NCBI GenBank assembly: GCA_963573385.1
Contig: CAUYLG010061895.1
Location: forward strand, 124,001 to 188,000
Source: Cacajao melanocephalus
Lineage: Eukaryota > Chordata > Mammalia > Primates > Pitheciidae
DNA: 64,000 nucleotides
Direction of reading: 5' to 3'
In this document: in pieces, positions 25,171-37,534 of the stretch
Layout: the number at the start of each line of letters is the position of its first letter
Position numbering within the stretch: the stretch's first letter is position 1
The notes under the pieces: model-generated
The model's database searches: none
What the model was told of the DNA's origin: nothing
What the model saw: the letters and a program-made list of their open reading frames with translations, nothing else
Program-made: the position numbers and the translations under genes

Positions 25171-25620
25171 ACTCAGGACAAAACCCTTCTCATCTTACCC
25201 TGCTCACTTACCTCCTTTTCTTCTGCCAATTGCTTCAGTCTCTTCATCTGACCCCTACGTTTTTCTCCAGTAATACTAGAGTTCTTGAATTTTACCAAAA
25301 CATTCTGGGCACATACAGTTCCCTTGAGCTTTGATGGTACCTTTCCCCACTCCCTTTTCAAGTTAACTCTCATTCTCCCAGGACCCAGTTCAGAAGTCAC
25401 CTGCTCCAGAAAGGCATACTTCATTCCCTAAAATAAATGGGTTCCCCTTAACTTGCTGCTCTAGCAGCTAGCTGTGTGTGTCTCTAGCAGCTTCTGGACA
25501 ATTGCAAAGTCTGTTCACTCTGTAAGTCTCCTTCAATTGACTACTGATCTCCATGAGACCAAGAACAGTGTCTTTTTTCATCACTGTTTCTCCTGGCCTA
25601 AGAATTAATCTGATATAATC
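25171..25620 (+). repeat. LINE L2 fragment
   Basis: L2 3' body: GTTCAGAAGTCACCTGCTCC, AGAAAGGCATACTTCATTCC, CTGATCTCCATGAGACCAAG and AACAGTGTC. The 83-codon minus-strand frame over it matches the usual antisense of L2 (TCTGAACTGGGTCCTGGGAG), so I treat it as a shadow. Confidence 0.8.
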
Positions 25621-25837
25621 ATAGTTTCACTGAAGGAATGCAATAGTCCAATTAATCCTCCAATGACATTTTGCAATAGACATACTAGTGGCCCCAACTT
25701 TAGATGAGAAAATCAACAAGAAGAGAGGTTAACCAGAATCGTAGCTACCAATGATGGAAATACATTTTGACCACCAAATCATCTGATTCCAGAGCCCATT
25801 TCCACTTCCAAGATTTTCTCAGCTGAGTTGGCAATAA

Positions 25838-25930
25838 AACAAAACATGAATGTTTTCAAAAGACACTGTTACATACCATCATTACAACCAATTTAATGTC
25901 ATAATTTCAAACTTAAATTCTAATTGTAAA
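25838..25930 (+). repeat. Unnamed repeat segment, copy 1
   Basis: Aligns without gaps to 28450-28542 (constant offset 2612). The central 32 bases (25875-25906 and 28487-28518) differ at one position, and the flanks are about 70% identical. Some resemblance to an L1 3' UTR phrase (CCATCA..ACAA.CAATTT) is noted but weak. Confidence 0.75.
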
Positions 25931-26204
25931 TGTATTTTTATTACACTTTGCATTCAAACATTCATCCTTCCTCTTCTTAATCTAGTTTTCCCTTCATATT
26001 TCTCCCTTTTCTTTGTATCCTTGAGCCATCTCTAATTTATTAGGATGTAACCAGCCATAAAAAGCATAAATCTTTAGGAACAAAGCCATATATAATTTTA
26101 AATATCTTTCAGGCATAACAATGCACCCTACAATATACGGTACATATGTGATTTGTTTTATAGAAAGTAAGCTAAGGAATGTAATCATACATATAATAGC
26201 TATG

Positions 26205-26400
26205 CTTATAATTAACATTTATTGAGTACAGATGGATATAAGGCTCTATTCTAAACATTTTGCATATATTAGCCTACTTAATTCCCACAAGGACCCTGTA
26301 CTATCATTAATTTCAACTTAAAAATGAAGAATATAGAACGGTTAAACAGTTGTCCAAAGTCAATCATATAGTAAACAGTGAAATAAGCTAGAAAATATCT
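26205..26400 (-). repeat. MIR fragment, antisense
   Basis: AACATTTATTGAGTACAGAT, CTATTCTAAACATTTTGCAT, TTCCCACAAGGACCCTGTAC and AATGAAGAATATAGAACGG follow the reversed MIR order. Confidence 0.75.
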
Positions 26401-27290
26401 CTACAGAACATAGGCTTATCATAATTTTAAAAAAGAAAGAAAATTACATATATATTTTCAAAAGAATAGCAATTATCAGTGGCCTAAGCACCAAATTTGA
26501 GAACATAAAGCTAGTGTTTGGTGCCATTCTTCCCTTAACTGTTCTATTCTCCCATCATACTAACTCACCAGCACTTTGTTTCCAAAGATAAAGGAAAAAA
26601 TGAAGATAATTTCAAAGATAAAAAAAAAAACTAGTTATAAAGCCATGTATCTTTGTAATTTGTAAACCCAAATAATACACATATTTCATTGCATAAAGGA
26701 AACACTGGTAAAGTACTCATTTGTTTTTAGGTTTCGCTCATTTGGGACCTAACTCCTTTTCTTTATTCTCATTTCACATTATCACAGGTTGACCAATGAT
26801 ATTGTGACAGCCGTTTTTTGGAAAACAATTTCAGCTTCCATCTGAGGATACAAAGATAGGATATTTTTATGTCTGCCCAGAATTATAAAAATACAACATT
26901 GTTTAAAGTAAAAGTTTATTTGAAATCACAGGTTAATTGTATTACTTGATGAACATAATCTCTTAGAATGTCTATTTGCCCCTTTTTCGTTAAGTATAGC
27001 ACTATTTCTGACCTAGCTGCTACTACACAGATCTCTTGTCTCTTCATCTATGCCTATCTTTCCTCTTATTATTTTTTTCTTGCTTTTTTGTATTTGCGTC
27101 TACCCCAACCAACCTGTTCTAAAGTTTTACAATTAATCTGTTATCTAACAGACTGTGTATTTTTCATCTTTAAAAAATAAAATTTTAATGCCCCGAGTTT
27201 TAAGAAAAAAAATACAACTAGTTGCACTTATTTATAAGGATTTTGTTTATTCTTCACTTGCAAATTGGTGGTTTTCGATAACTAGTAATA
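26401..27290. other. Non-coding, no recognised repeat
   Basis: AT-rich unique-looking sequence. A 70-codon frame at 26968-27180 is hydrophobic, but that is expected of T-rich DNA, and no gene is called. Confidence 0.55.
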
Positions 27291-27565
27291 GTAATGATAA
27301 TGACAGCAATAACGTCTACTATTTATGGAGTACACACTAAGGGCTAGGCACCACTTGTTCTGAGCACTTCCCATGTATTAACTCATTTAATATTAACGAG
27401 GCCCCTAGAAATTAAATTCTATTATTATCCTCATTTTACATAAGAAACCTAAGGTACAAAAACAGAAAAACTTGTTAGGGATCACACAGGCAGTCGGTGG
27501 CAGAGCCAGAATCTGAGTCCAGGCAGCCTTGACTAAATCCTCAATCTTAACCACTGAGCTACATA
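27291..27565 (-). repeat. MIR, nearly full length, antisense
   Basis: Well preserved reversed MIR: TACTATTTATGGAGTACACA, CCCATGTATTAACTCATTTA, TTATTATCCTCATTTTACAT, GATCACACAGGCAGTCGGTG, AGCCAGAATCTGAGTCCAGG and TTAACCACTGAGCTACAT. Confidence 0.93.
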
Positions 27566-27574
27566 TCTAGACAA

Positions 27575-27885
27575 GCTTAGTGGTTAAGAATCTTGAGTAT
27601 AACTAGCTTAAATGTAGCTAACAAAGAATGGCTACTTTAAGCTTGGAAGTTAAATAGACATAGATTTAAATCCCCTTTCTATTACTTCATAGCTGTATGC
27701 TCTTAGGAAAGTGTATTATCTTTCCAAGTTTTAGTATCCTTATCTGGAAATCCAAGTACAATCCAATCCAAGCACAGTAATCACTGAGTTAATATAATAA
27801 TTAAATGAACTAAAAGCAAAACAAAACAAAAACCCTGCAAAATAAAAACGCTTAACACTGTGGTTAGCACATTTTATATACTCCA
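27575..27885 (+). repeat. MIR, head-to-head with the previous copy
   Basis: Begins at AGCTTAGTGGTTAAGAATC, continues with CTTCATAGCTGTATGCTCTT and TTTAGTATCCTTATCTGG, and ends near GCTTAACACTGTGGTTAGCA. It lies only about 10 bp from the 5' end of the antisense MIR. Confidence 0.8.
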
Positions 27886-30164
27886 TATGGTATATAATGA
27901 AGCAGTCATAGAAGTATGTCCATGCATTTCCTGGTCTGTATTTACTTCGCTTTTTAAAGCTTCCTGAAAGCAGGAACCCAACACTTTGTAGATGATAACA
28001 AACATCACGTTCAAAAGTAAAATTACAGGTATTGCACTGTGCCCTCCGTTTCCTATTGCTGATTCTGACCCACTTAGTGATCAGCCTTGGCCCCTGCCAC
28101 TCCAGACTTGGGAGAGTGTAAGGAGCTGCTGCTCAGAGTGTCAGGAGGCGCCCAGGCAGCCTCCCTGCCAGTCAGGTTCTGGTCTCTAACCTCACCTCCT
28201 TCAGTAAGTAACTGGGCTGCTATTTCATGGTGACTCATTATCCCTGTAGTAGATCAATTCCAGTAACAAGCATAAGCAGCCAGTATGCTTATGGCATACC
28301 TCCTAAGAACCAGTAAGACGTAAGAATGATGAAAACGTTCCCCGGGCACAAGAAGTCCTTTCAGCTTCTATTTCTTTTTTAACCTTTTGGCTGATCTGAG
28401 CCTAGAAATATGAAAATAATGAGCCTTGATGCTTTTATGCTTTAGCAAAACAAAAAAATTAGTGTCTTCAAAAGAAACTAATATAAACCATCATTACAAC
28501 CAATTTAATGTTATAATTGAAACCCCAAATCCTAGTTAAATTTAAGGAAACACAAGTTTGCAGCAAGTAGTGGCTTTAACAGTTTGTGTTTCATTGGTGA
28601 CTTCTGTTTGTTCACGTTTTGACTTGGGATATTTTTTTCCTTCTCCCTGAGCTAAAAACAACTAATACACTGATTTTTCTCACACTGCTTGTTTTCACCA
28701 GAAACAAATTACCAAGCCCACAGTTGCTTTTTAGCTATGAAGCATCTAAATTCGGATATCTGTGAAATATTATTGTGAATCATTTAAATCGAAAAGATGA
28801 CCAAAATGAGGTTAATAAAACTATGTATCCATCACAAAATTAACACTATTTTTTCTCCTAAGAATTTTGTGGCTCTTGATTTTATGTTTTATTCTGTTTG
28901 CACAATTTAGAATATGATCATTTATGGATCTTCTTGCCTGTGTAGACTACTGTTGAATAATAAATAAATATGTGTAATAAACAAAAATCTGAGTCCTAGA
29001 GTCTCAAACTCATAGACAGATACTCAAATCTTGCTAATGAGGGTGTTTAGTTTCATTGGAATAATGCTTTAAAATTGTTCTAACTGGAATACCATTAAAA
29101 GAAGCACGCACTCCCAGGTTACCACAGAAACCTGTTTTGTTACGGACTGTTTCCCTTCTTTCTTACCCAGTTTATTCTCACATGGTACTTGACTGCGCCT
29201 TCTTATGCTTTGAGACTGCTAAGTCTGAATTTGATGCCTCCAAAAGTATGCATTGCCTCCAAAGTGTCCCAGGTAAAAAGGAACTTTATTGTTAAAAGGT
29301 TCTCAGTTAATGAAAAATTTCCAGATGCAATTAAAAATTTAATTATTAGGGTTTCATTAATTTAACAAAACTCATGCTATCAAAGACATTGCACTCGTGT
29401 GCTGTGGGGCATTCAATGGTTGTTATAGGCATAGACTTACTAAGTATTCATAAACCAAGTCCTAGGAAATTAAATTACTTTTAAATAATATGACTTGCTT
29501 TTAGTAGGTAACAATAGAAAATAATTCAGAAACTTGCAGTTAAAACTTATTTTAGATATTTAAATGCTAAAAAATTAGGCTGTGCAAGACAGTCAAGTTA
29601 CAAAGAAATGCATAAATCCTGGGAAATCTACATTGAGATTTTTTTTTTAATGTGACTGGAAATACAGCTAACAATAGATAATAAATGAAATGTTAAACAC
29701 AGCAGTAGTGAATTTTCAGAATCTAAAATGTCCCATGGAATTGAGGAAGGACAAACTGAGTATCTTACTGGTCCTTTTCCATTGTATATAAGTCTAACAT
29801 CTTCTACTACTTTGGTATGCTCATTTTAATTTTCTTACAGTATCTGAATATATAAATATTCACTCATTGAATTTTTGAAAAATTTGTAAGTAATTGTGCC
29901 TACTGAATCTCAAATTTAATTAAAGATACGTCCATCACCAGTTTGTCATGGTATAAAAGTACCACTAATGTTAGATGAACAGTTGGTTTTGATTCTCAAC
30001 ATACGGGTATTGCATTAGTACTGATACCTTTCAAGACTATTTTACAGCCTTAATTTAGCAAATATTACAAGTATTAAAAAACACACACCACACTTTTAAA
30101 ATCTAGATGTCACCTGTCCTCCACCCTTAAGGAAACTGTATTAACAATTTGGTGCATATGGTTC
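27886..30164. other. Non-coding; one GC-rich exon-like patch
   Basis: No gene is called. A GC-rich patch at 28060-28205 has a pyrimidine-tract acceptor (CCCACTTAG) and a GTAAGT donor bounding 28078-28203, but all three frames contain stops. An unnamed repeat segment lies at 28450-28542. The remainder is AT-rich and unrecognised. Confidence 0.5.
28450..28542 (+). repeat. Unnamed repeat segment, copy 2
   Basis: Second copy of the segment at 25838-25930, in the same orientation and collinear with it without indels. The best-conserved part is 28487-28518. Confidence 0.75.
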
Positions 30165-30182
30165 ATGGTTCTTGATGTTTCT

Positions 30183-30524
<342 letters not shown>

Positions 30525-30639
30525 ATGGTTACTGATGTTTCTTATGCTTTCCTAGATACATACATGTGAATACCCTACAAGATTAATCATTAGTTCTAAT
30601 TAACAAATACTCTGGTTCTATCTCCCTCTAGAACACAGG

Positions 30640-30955
30640 ATCATTATGACTGTCTTTCTGGCAATGAGTTATGGCCAGAGGAGCAAGTATTTTCTTCTGG
30701 GCTGAGCACATTATAGGTAATGCAATATTTGCCATTGTTCTCTTTTCCCTCTTTAATACAACTTGTAAGACCAAAAGGGTGACTGCTGGGTCTGGGCGAA
30801 TTCCAGAGTGAGAAGGACCATGATGCAGAACAGAACTCTGGGCTGACTCGTAATAGACACAATGTGAATGAGAAATAAACCCTGGTATTTTAAAATCACT
30901 AAATTAGTGTGTTTCCTGCCATAGCAAAAACCTAGACTTTCCTGACTAACACAGA
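30640..30955 (+). mobile_element. LTR fragment, MLT1-like (MaLR)
   Basis: The 3' part is clear: GAATGAGAAATAAACCCTGG, TTTTAAAATCACTAAATTAG, GCCATAGCAAAAACCTAGAC and a terminal TCCTGACTAACACAG. The 5' part (GAGTTATGGCCAGAGGAGCA) is weaker. AATAAA at about 30873 is the LTR poly(A) signal. The minus-strand open frames here are not protein-like. Confidence 0.78.
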
Positions 30956-31280
30956 CACTCATGGCTATAGTTATGTCTGTGTCTGAATTATTTGGTATGC
31001 TTTGTGTCTTTGACATACATAACCTACATTTCTCAGTAACTATGTTCCCTATAAATATGTCAAAAAGGAAATAATACCACAACACAAGGAAATAATGTTT
31101 TGAGACCCTTGCTTTTAAAACAAAATTAATATACCAAATAATGCATTGTTTTAAAATAAAAGTTTACTTTTTCCTAAAGCATGTATAATTTAAAACCAAT
31201 GTATTAGTATCATTGACATATTTGAGCTATTATGTAATTGACATCTCTGAAATATGCTCAAATGCTTAATGTTTGATCAT
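30956..31280. other. Non-coding, no recognised repeat
   Basis: Nothing nameable. Confidence 0.55.
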
Positions 31281-31800
31281 TAGCACCCCTACATCTAGGA
31301 AAGGTGGGTTCCTGGGTCTTATACTTCAGAAAACCTCACTATAGCTCTCTGCCATCCTGTATTTCTGCTCAGAGAACAAGGAGTCTGGAGGGCCAAAAGG
31401 ATGTGTTCACATGCAATTTACAATACCTTTTCTAGGCTATTCTTCAGGTATCAAAAACTCCAAGATTTCTTGCCCTAATGATCCTGAGTCCAATCCAAGG
31501 TCTTTGCACACCTCTGTCCTGGTCCATTCGCCTGAAAGTCAACTGAATTACTAGTGTGTGCATTCCCAGACCAGAAGGTTGGCTCAGATGCAGCCTTTTG
31601 GGGCTGAGAGGTGGTGTTGACGGCTTAGAAGTGTGACTTCCTAGAGGTGGAGCACGGGATTCCCCGTGGTGTAGCACTGAGCAGGGAATAAAGGAAACTG
31701 ATCGGGCAACAAGTGAGGGGCCTGCTGCTCTTCAGTCTAAGTCTGATGCAGGATTCCAAGGGTCAGAGAATTCCCAATTCAAACCTGGGCTTCTGGGTCA
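31281..31800. other. Unrecognised GC-richer segment
   Basis: Clearly richer in G and C than its surroundings, with AATAAA at about 31688 (GGGAATAAAGG) and a 77-codon minus-strand frame at 31444-31677 rich in proline and serine. It could be an old LTR or a retroposed piece. I cannot name a family, and no protein domain is seen. Confidence 0.45.
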
Positions 31801-32485
31801 TTATATTTAGCAGTTTGTAACTATTTTATAACTTTTATATTTGCCTATGCCCCACAAAACGTTAGGGACAGGACTATATATGATTAGTACTCTTGGCCTA
31901 AATGTAAAACTGTGATGATCAAAATCTAATTTTTATATAATTGCTAATATAAATTCAATCTGACTGTAAGGCGCTTTACCTGTCACTGTTAATTAAAATT
32001 GTGCTTTGTCACCTGTGATGATACACTTATTATAGTAAAAGGCATTAATTTTTGAACCAATAACAAATTACAAAATTTAATTGCAAGGGCTGTTTTATTT
32101 CTAAGGATAGGTAGCAAAATCACCTTAATATTCAACAATGGTAAGGTAATTTTTGAGTGCTACCATATCCTTATTTCACAGTCCATTGGGTTTAGTATTG
32201 GCAGCAGGCATGCTGTAATTTTTCAGTTTCTTAATTAGATTTAGCCATTATTCTATCATACAGGAAAGAGAGTACAACCCTATTTGTGAGCTTATTTTTC
32301 TTTCTGTTTTTACTAAACAATTTCTGATGGATGCATACGATCACAACATTTACATCTGTAATCTTGGTATCCATCTGGTTACTTAAGATTCATATCATTG
32401 GGTACATGTTAGGAGAGGGACTCAGTCTTCTTATTTGCTTTCTACTGACATAAGAATTCAGAAATCTTAGCTATAATAATATATA
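31801..32485. other. Non-coding, no recognised repeat
   Basis: AT-rich. Nothing nameable. Confidence 0.55.
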
Positions 32486-32489
32486 ATTA

Positions 32490-32725
32490 TTACATTTATG
32501 TTTATATAACATTTGCAGAGCACTGTCAAGCCAGTATCTTGTTTATTCTTCATTACTATTTTGTGATATGCTTACTACTTTTGAAGTATATTGTTATTCC
32601 CTTAATTTCACAGATGAGTTAAACTGAGGTTCATAGAAAATGAGGAATATCTTTAAAGCCACACAGAAATTAAGCAGCAAATTCTCTGACTGCATGTCTC
32701 ATGTTCTTTTCCAAAACACCGTATT
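32490..32725 (-). repeat. MIR-family fragment, antisense
   Basis: AACATTTGCAGAGCACTGTC, TATTCCCTTAATTTCACAGA, TGAGTTAAACTGAGGTTCAT and CCACACAGAAATTAAGCAGC match the reversed MIR/MIR3 order. Confidence 0.75.
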
Positions 32726-32844
32726 TCTCAAAATTGCTCCTTTTTGTGGCAGACAACAGTGGAAATTCATATGTATACAACACTGGCTTAGTACCTACCC
32801 CAAATCAATAAATAGTGCCAAATCATGAAGTATCTGCAGATTAA

Positions 32845-33125
32845 CGAAATAGGTCAGACATGGTTCTTGCAACCAAGGACCTTATCTATGAATACTGAAG
32901 CTGACATAAGCCTAAGTCAAATTAAAGAGAGAGCAGGATAAGTGTTATAGGAGAGTGCAGGCACCATAGAAGTTCTAAGGAGGAATATGAGATTTCTGAC
33001 AGGAGCAATAAAAAAATGGCTGTGACTGTAGGGAGAGTGAAATCAGAGCTCAGCTTCTCAGGATGAATCAAGTTGAATATCAAGAAATGAGAGTTTCTAG
33101 GTTGACGAAACAGCATAAACAACTT
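32845..33125 (-). repeat. LINE L2 fragment, antisense
   Basis: GGTTCTTGCAACCAAGGACC, GCAGGATAAGTGTTATAGGA and GATGAATCAAGTTGAATATC follow the antisense L2 order. The minus-strand open frame at 32922-33122 is therefore L2-derived. Confidence 0.65.
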
Positions 33126-33129
33126 GCTT

Positions 33130-33300
33130 ATGGGAAAATATGTGTGTGCATGTGTGTGTATTCATGCCTTTGTCCAAATCTATGCCTACATCTATGTGTA
33201 TAACCATGTCTATAACATATCAATAACTATGTCCATATCTATATCTATATGATCTATATTCATATCTGTAGATCGATATCTATATGTAGATATCCTCTGC
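33130..33300. repeat. Degenerate TG and TCTATA simple repeats
   Basis: A short GTGTGTGCATGTGTGTGT block is followed by many variants of CTATATCTATATGATCTATA, ending near GATATCTATATGTAGATATC. Confidence 0.85.
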
Positions 33301-33499
33301 TATAAGCTTGGTAATGCCTGCTCAGTCTGATGGCTGAAAAGACCACCAGTGTGCTAATAACCAAAGGGAGCAGATTTTAAAAGCAATTAGAGTTTTATAA
33401 TTAGAGTAACGCAGGGCATAAAAGATGGTTAAGGACAATGCTATTGTGGAATGTGGAAACTAACATTTTCATGAAATTCAGAATATCTGCCTAAGCACC

Positions 33500-33870
33500 T
33501 TTAAGCCAGAAAATCTAGTTCTAGGAACCCATATTAGTGAGATAATTGAACAAGTATGTAGACATATGAATAAGAACATTTGTTATAATAGTGTTTATAA
33601 TAAATTATTTGAAAAGTCTAAATCTTATTCATGATCATGCATAGTTATTTTTTAAATTACATCTATTTCTAAAAAGTGGTAGCTTTATATGTGAAAATAA
33701 TTCCTCCTTAAATTGTTAAGTGAAGAGCAGAAAAATGATAGAACAGCAAATACAGCATGTCTACATTAATGTGGATAAAATACACTTACATACACATGAA
33801 AAGTATGGAAAGGTAAATCCCAAATCATAAACAATTTTTGTCTCTAAAAATAGGTCTATAAGAAACTCTC
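33500..33870 (+). repeat. Old L1 3' fragment (L1ME/HAL1-like)
   Basis: AATTGAACAAGTATGTAGAC, ATAATAGTGTTTATAATAAA, AAATTGTTAAGTGAAGAGCA, GAACAGCAAATACAGCATGT and GAAAAGTATGGAAAGG follow the late L1ME/HAL1 3' region. Heavily diverged. Confidence 0.6.
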
Positions 33871-36800
33871 ATTCTCTTTTTAACACTAACACTGTTGACT
33901 GATAGCAAGAAAGATGAAAATTATTTCTCTTTTACTTTTTTAAATTTTCATTATTTGAAGTTTAATTATTATTTAGTTGTCCTAAACTCACAACACTCAA
34001 TTCTTCCCAAACCCCACTAAATTTAAGGGGGAAATTATTCAAATAATCTCAACCTTATTTCAAAGTTTTTACTTGTTTGTGTTTGATCTTTCGAAGACCA
34101 CAAGAACAGTTACTGCTACAACCAATTGTCACAAGGTCTACATGCTTTGAATACAAAAAAAATTAAAATTGTGACCAAAATGTTCAAAGCAGCATAAGCA
34201 AATGCAAAGGATCATGCTCTCCTCATATTGGGGAAAAAAGGGGATGGGTAGGCTAGGCTTTCTCCATGACGACCAAATAAGTATTCCATTCATTTTTATA
34301 ACAAAATAGTTAAATTATTTAAAACAAAACTTTCTGCCTGCTAAGGTTATTCTTAGATTTTTCTATTTTCCTCATCTCTTTTCCATAAGGGAGAATATTT
34401 CCTCAAATAATCTTTCAACAACACTTTAATTAGCCAATTTCTTATACAACTGTAAACCCTTCTCAGGATTTCAAAAATCTCAGGTATGTTTCAAAGCAGC
34501 AATGTGCATTTTTACCTAACATCTGTTACCCAGAAGGGAATCTGCCAGGTAACAAAAAGATGTTTTCCCAGTCTTCCCTTATTCAGAAGAGGAATTTTAC
34601 AAAATAAAGACAGAAATTCAGAAAATAAACATCTCAGTACCATTGGCTCCTTTGAAAACATTTCACAATAACCTATTTCTTTATATCGAAAATGATATAC
34701 TACCCACCAATAAATTTCTCTGTGGATCCTGCAAGTTCATATAACATTTTTTTTCAAACTTATCTTCAGGTTTGCCACAGGATGTAGGTCACAAATTCAT
34801 ATACCTTCTATTATTTAAGTTAAAAAAAATGTTTTCAAAGGAGACTAGTTGAAAAAAATATTGATTTGTACATGCATATATGTAAGGCTGTCAGTGCCTT
34901 TTTTGGGAGTGATAATATTTGACATTATAGATTTGAATGAAGATGGTTTGTTAATTGCAATGACAAAAAGCCTAAGCAAAGTAATTTTCCACTAAAGAAA
35001 ATTGTCAAGAATGAAAGTACTCTATTATTGATTACATAGTAGCAGGAGTACAGCTGCCTCAGAAAATGGTAACTGGCTAACTAACATGTTGAGGACAAAG
35101 AGAGGATAAAACACTGTTAAATTTATGTCAAACAGAACAGCAGACAAATAGGATTTACTGTAACTTCATGTGAGAATGTTGGAAAAGTGAACACCAACCC
35201 TAACCACAATTTGACAAACAGCTCCAAGGTAATGCAGTTTATGAAGGCATTCTAATGTATAAGTGACAATTATTTTTATCATCATTAGATGATTAAGAAT
35301 AATGTCACTGACTCTTTCTGTGTCATGAAGGCAAGTAGGCAGAGTGACCAAAATAATTCAGCCATTTTTCTACTATAACAGGTAGTTATCTCAAAATGAC
35401 ATTGAAACTTGTATTTTACACAATACTTTTACCAGATCTCACCAGTTGGGTCTCTGACCCATCATACCAATCGAACTCTTTCAGAAATGAAACGCTGATT
35501 TTTATAACTGTTATGAGCACTTTTGAAAAGCCTCTTTATTATTTACCCCCCTGAGCAACAATAATTCCCAGCTGACTGTGGGAGGCAAATAAATTATTCT
35601 GGTTGGAAAAAAAAAATCCATACATATTGAAAGACTACAGCTTGGCCACAAATTTTGAACATCATTTTAAACAACGAAACTACTATGTCACTTTAGAGAA
35701 TTGTTACAGACATTTTCTGTAATTGAGAACATAATTATTTTGGGGAAAATGACAGACATCAGGACACATTTCCATGTGCCATACGTTAACAACTTTGTCT
35801 TCCTAGTTTATGCCTGCCAAACCAAGTAGTTTCTGCATTGGCTAACAATTAGTCTGTGTTCTCGCAAGTAACTGGAGTTTCCACATCTGCTACCGCAGGT
35901 AAAAAAAAATCAAAGGCAGGCAATAACACAATATGTGTGTGATTTAAGGAACAGTTCCACCACAGCCTCTAATTGCTCTCAGGATCTGAATTGGCAAAAC
36001 CATAAGACATTCAACAAAAGGCTCCATGCAGGTAGGCCTATAAAACCTAATTATTTCTCACAAAGTAGACCATTCCATTTAAAATAAAAGAAAGCTATGA
36101 GCAATAAAGACCATGCCATTAACAATTAGTCTTCTGAACACATGATTAGCCTCTGAGAGATAAAGAAGCCTCTAAATTTAATGACGAATCCCATATTTCT
36201 GGCGAGGTTCAATATTCTGTGCTAATTATGTTGAAAGACCTTGTGCTCCTTAAAAGTATTTAGACTACAAAGTATGACACTATCTCCACGGATTCATGGT
36301 TAACACTTAACATTTAACTTTGATATTAAAATATACTTGAATGTATGAATTCAGGAGTGACATTTTAATTTTTTTTTGCTTCCTTAAAATTATTTTTAGA
36401 AACAATTTTAAGCTTTTACCAACTGTAATATTTACTGATACTTATGTAATCCAGCTTTCACAGGACTTAAAAACACAAACGTTAGTAAAACAGAGAATCC
36501 TATTTTAAGAATAAGTTAAAATAAATAAAAAGTTCTGACCAATAAATAAAGTCAATGTAAAAGGAAGTTCAAATCAGGCAATATTATCTGTTGATTACCA
36601 ATTTTCAAAAATCATTTAAAATTAATGATGCAAAAGAAGACAGAATGAACCCGTCAGGATCTAGGAAACAAACACTGATTTAGAATTGCTTTATTAAATT
36701 AAATTGCCATGCCTCTCCTAAGTAGAAAAGATTTGTTCTTTCACATGGTTTTGTACTAATTTGGTTCTATAAAGGGTGCTTTCCTGCTAGCATGCAAATG

Positions 36801-37534
36801 CGACTTCAGTTAATATAAATGGAAGTTATCTACACACCACAGCTGTGTGAAAGACCAAAGTTGAAGTTATTGGTAGTGTTTAATGTATAAGTTTAAAAAA
36901 AAAAAAAAAACTCTAGTAACATAATACCAACAAAAATTCTAGATTTATAAACCACATAGAAGGAAACATTATCTTTGCCATTAGTATGGGATGGCTAGGG
37001 AAGATCTCATTTTCTGTTGGACTATATTTAATTCATAAATGTTTTATAGTCTTTGTGAAATAAAAGATAATACTATTGGCAGTCAAGTAATATTGCTCGA
37101 AAAGAAAACCATTTTAATTTTATTTCTGAATGTGTGGAATAGAAAGATGAGTAAAAACAGTTTTAAAGCTACAGGGAAGCGGAGGAGTCTTTTTTTCCTC
37201 CTAACTGCACAACAGTTAGTGTCTCCATAGAAACTGCTGGCATTGCAGTGAAGTGTCATCCACAAACCTGGGCTTCTAAAATATACACAAGTGTGTTTCC
37301 AAAGACATGGAAAAACACATGTATACATTTTTCCCATAATAAAAGGTGATTATTATATCTTTGCAGAACAAGAGTAACATCTCAAAACCATACGATTTTC
37401 TTTAAATAAAGTAAAATTCTTTTTGATCATCATCTTATTCAAAGACAATATAAAGAGGAAAACTCTTTGCATATGATAAATAAAGTCTTTACAGATCTTT
37501 GATCCTTGAAAGTATTCTATTCATTAACTATAAC
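33871..37534. other. Longest repeat-poor stretch; possible conserved regulatory DNA
   Basis: No gene and no clear transposon over about 3.7 kb. Within 35800-36240 there are repeated homeodomain-type cores: ACAATTAGT at 35844 and 36122, CTAATTGC at 35969, CTAATTATG at 36222, and GATTAG nearby. Two weak exon-like intervals (34390-34483 and 35807-35898) have acceptor-donor pairs. A16 runs at 36895-36910. Motif richness is partly expected in AT-rich DNA. Confidence 0.5.

Noticed and set aside
25173..25424. 83-codon minus-strand frame as a host gene
   Set aside because: The DNA follows the antisense L2 consensus. It is kept only as an exon-like curiosity.
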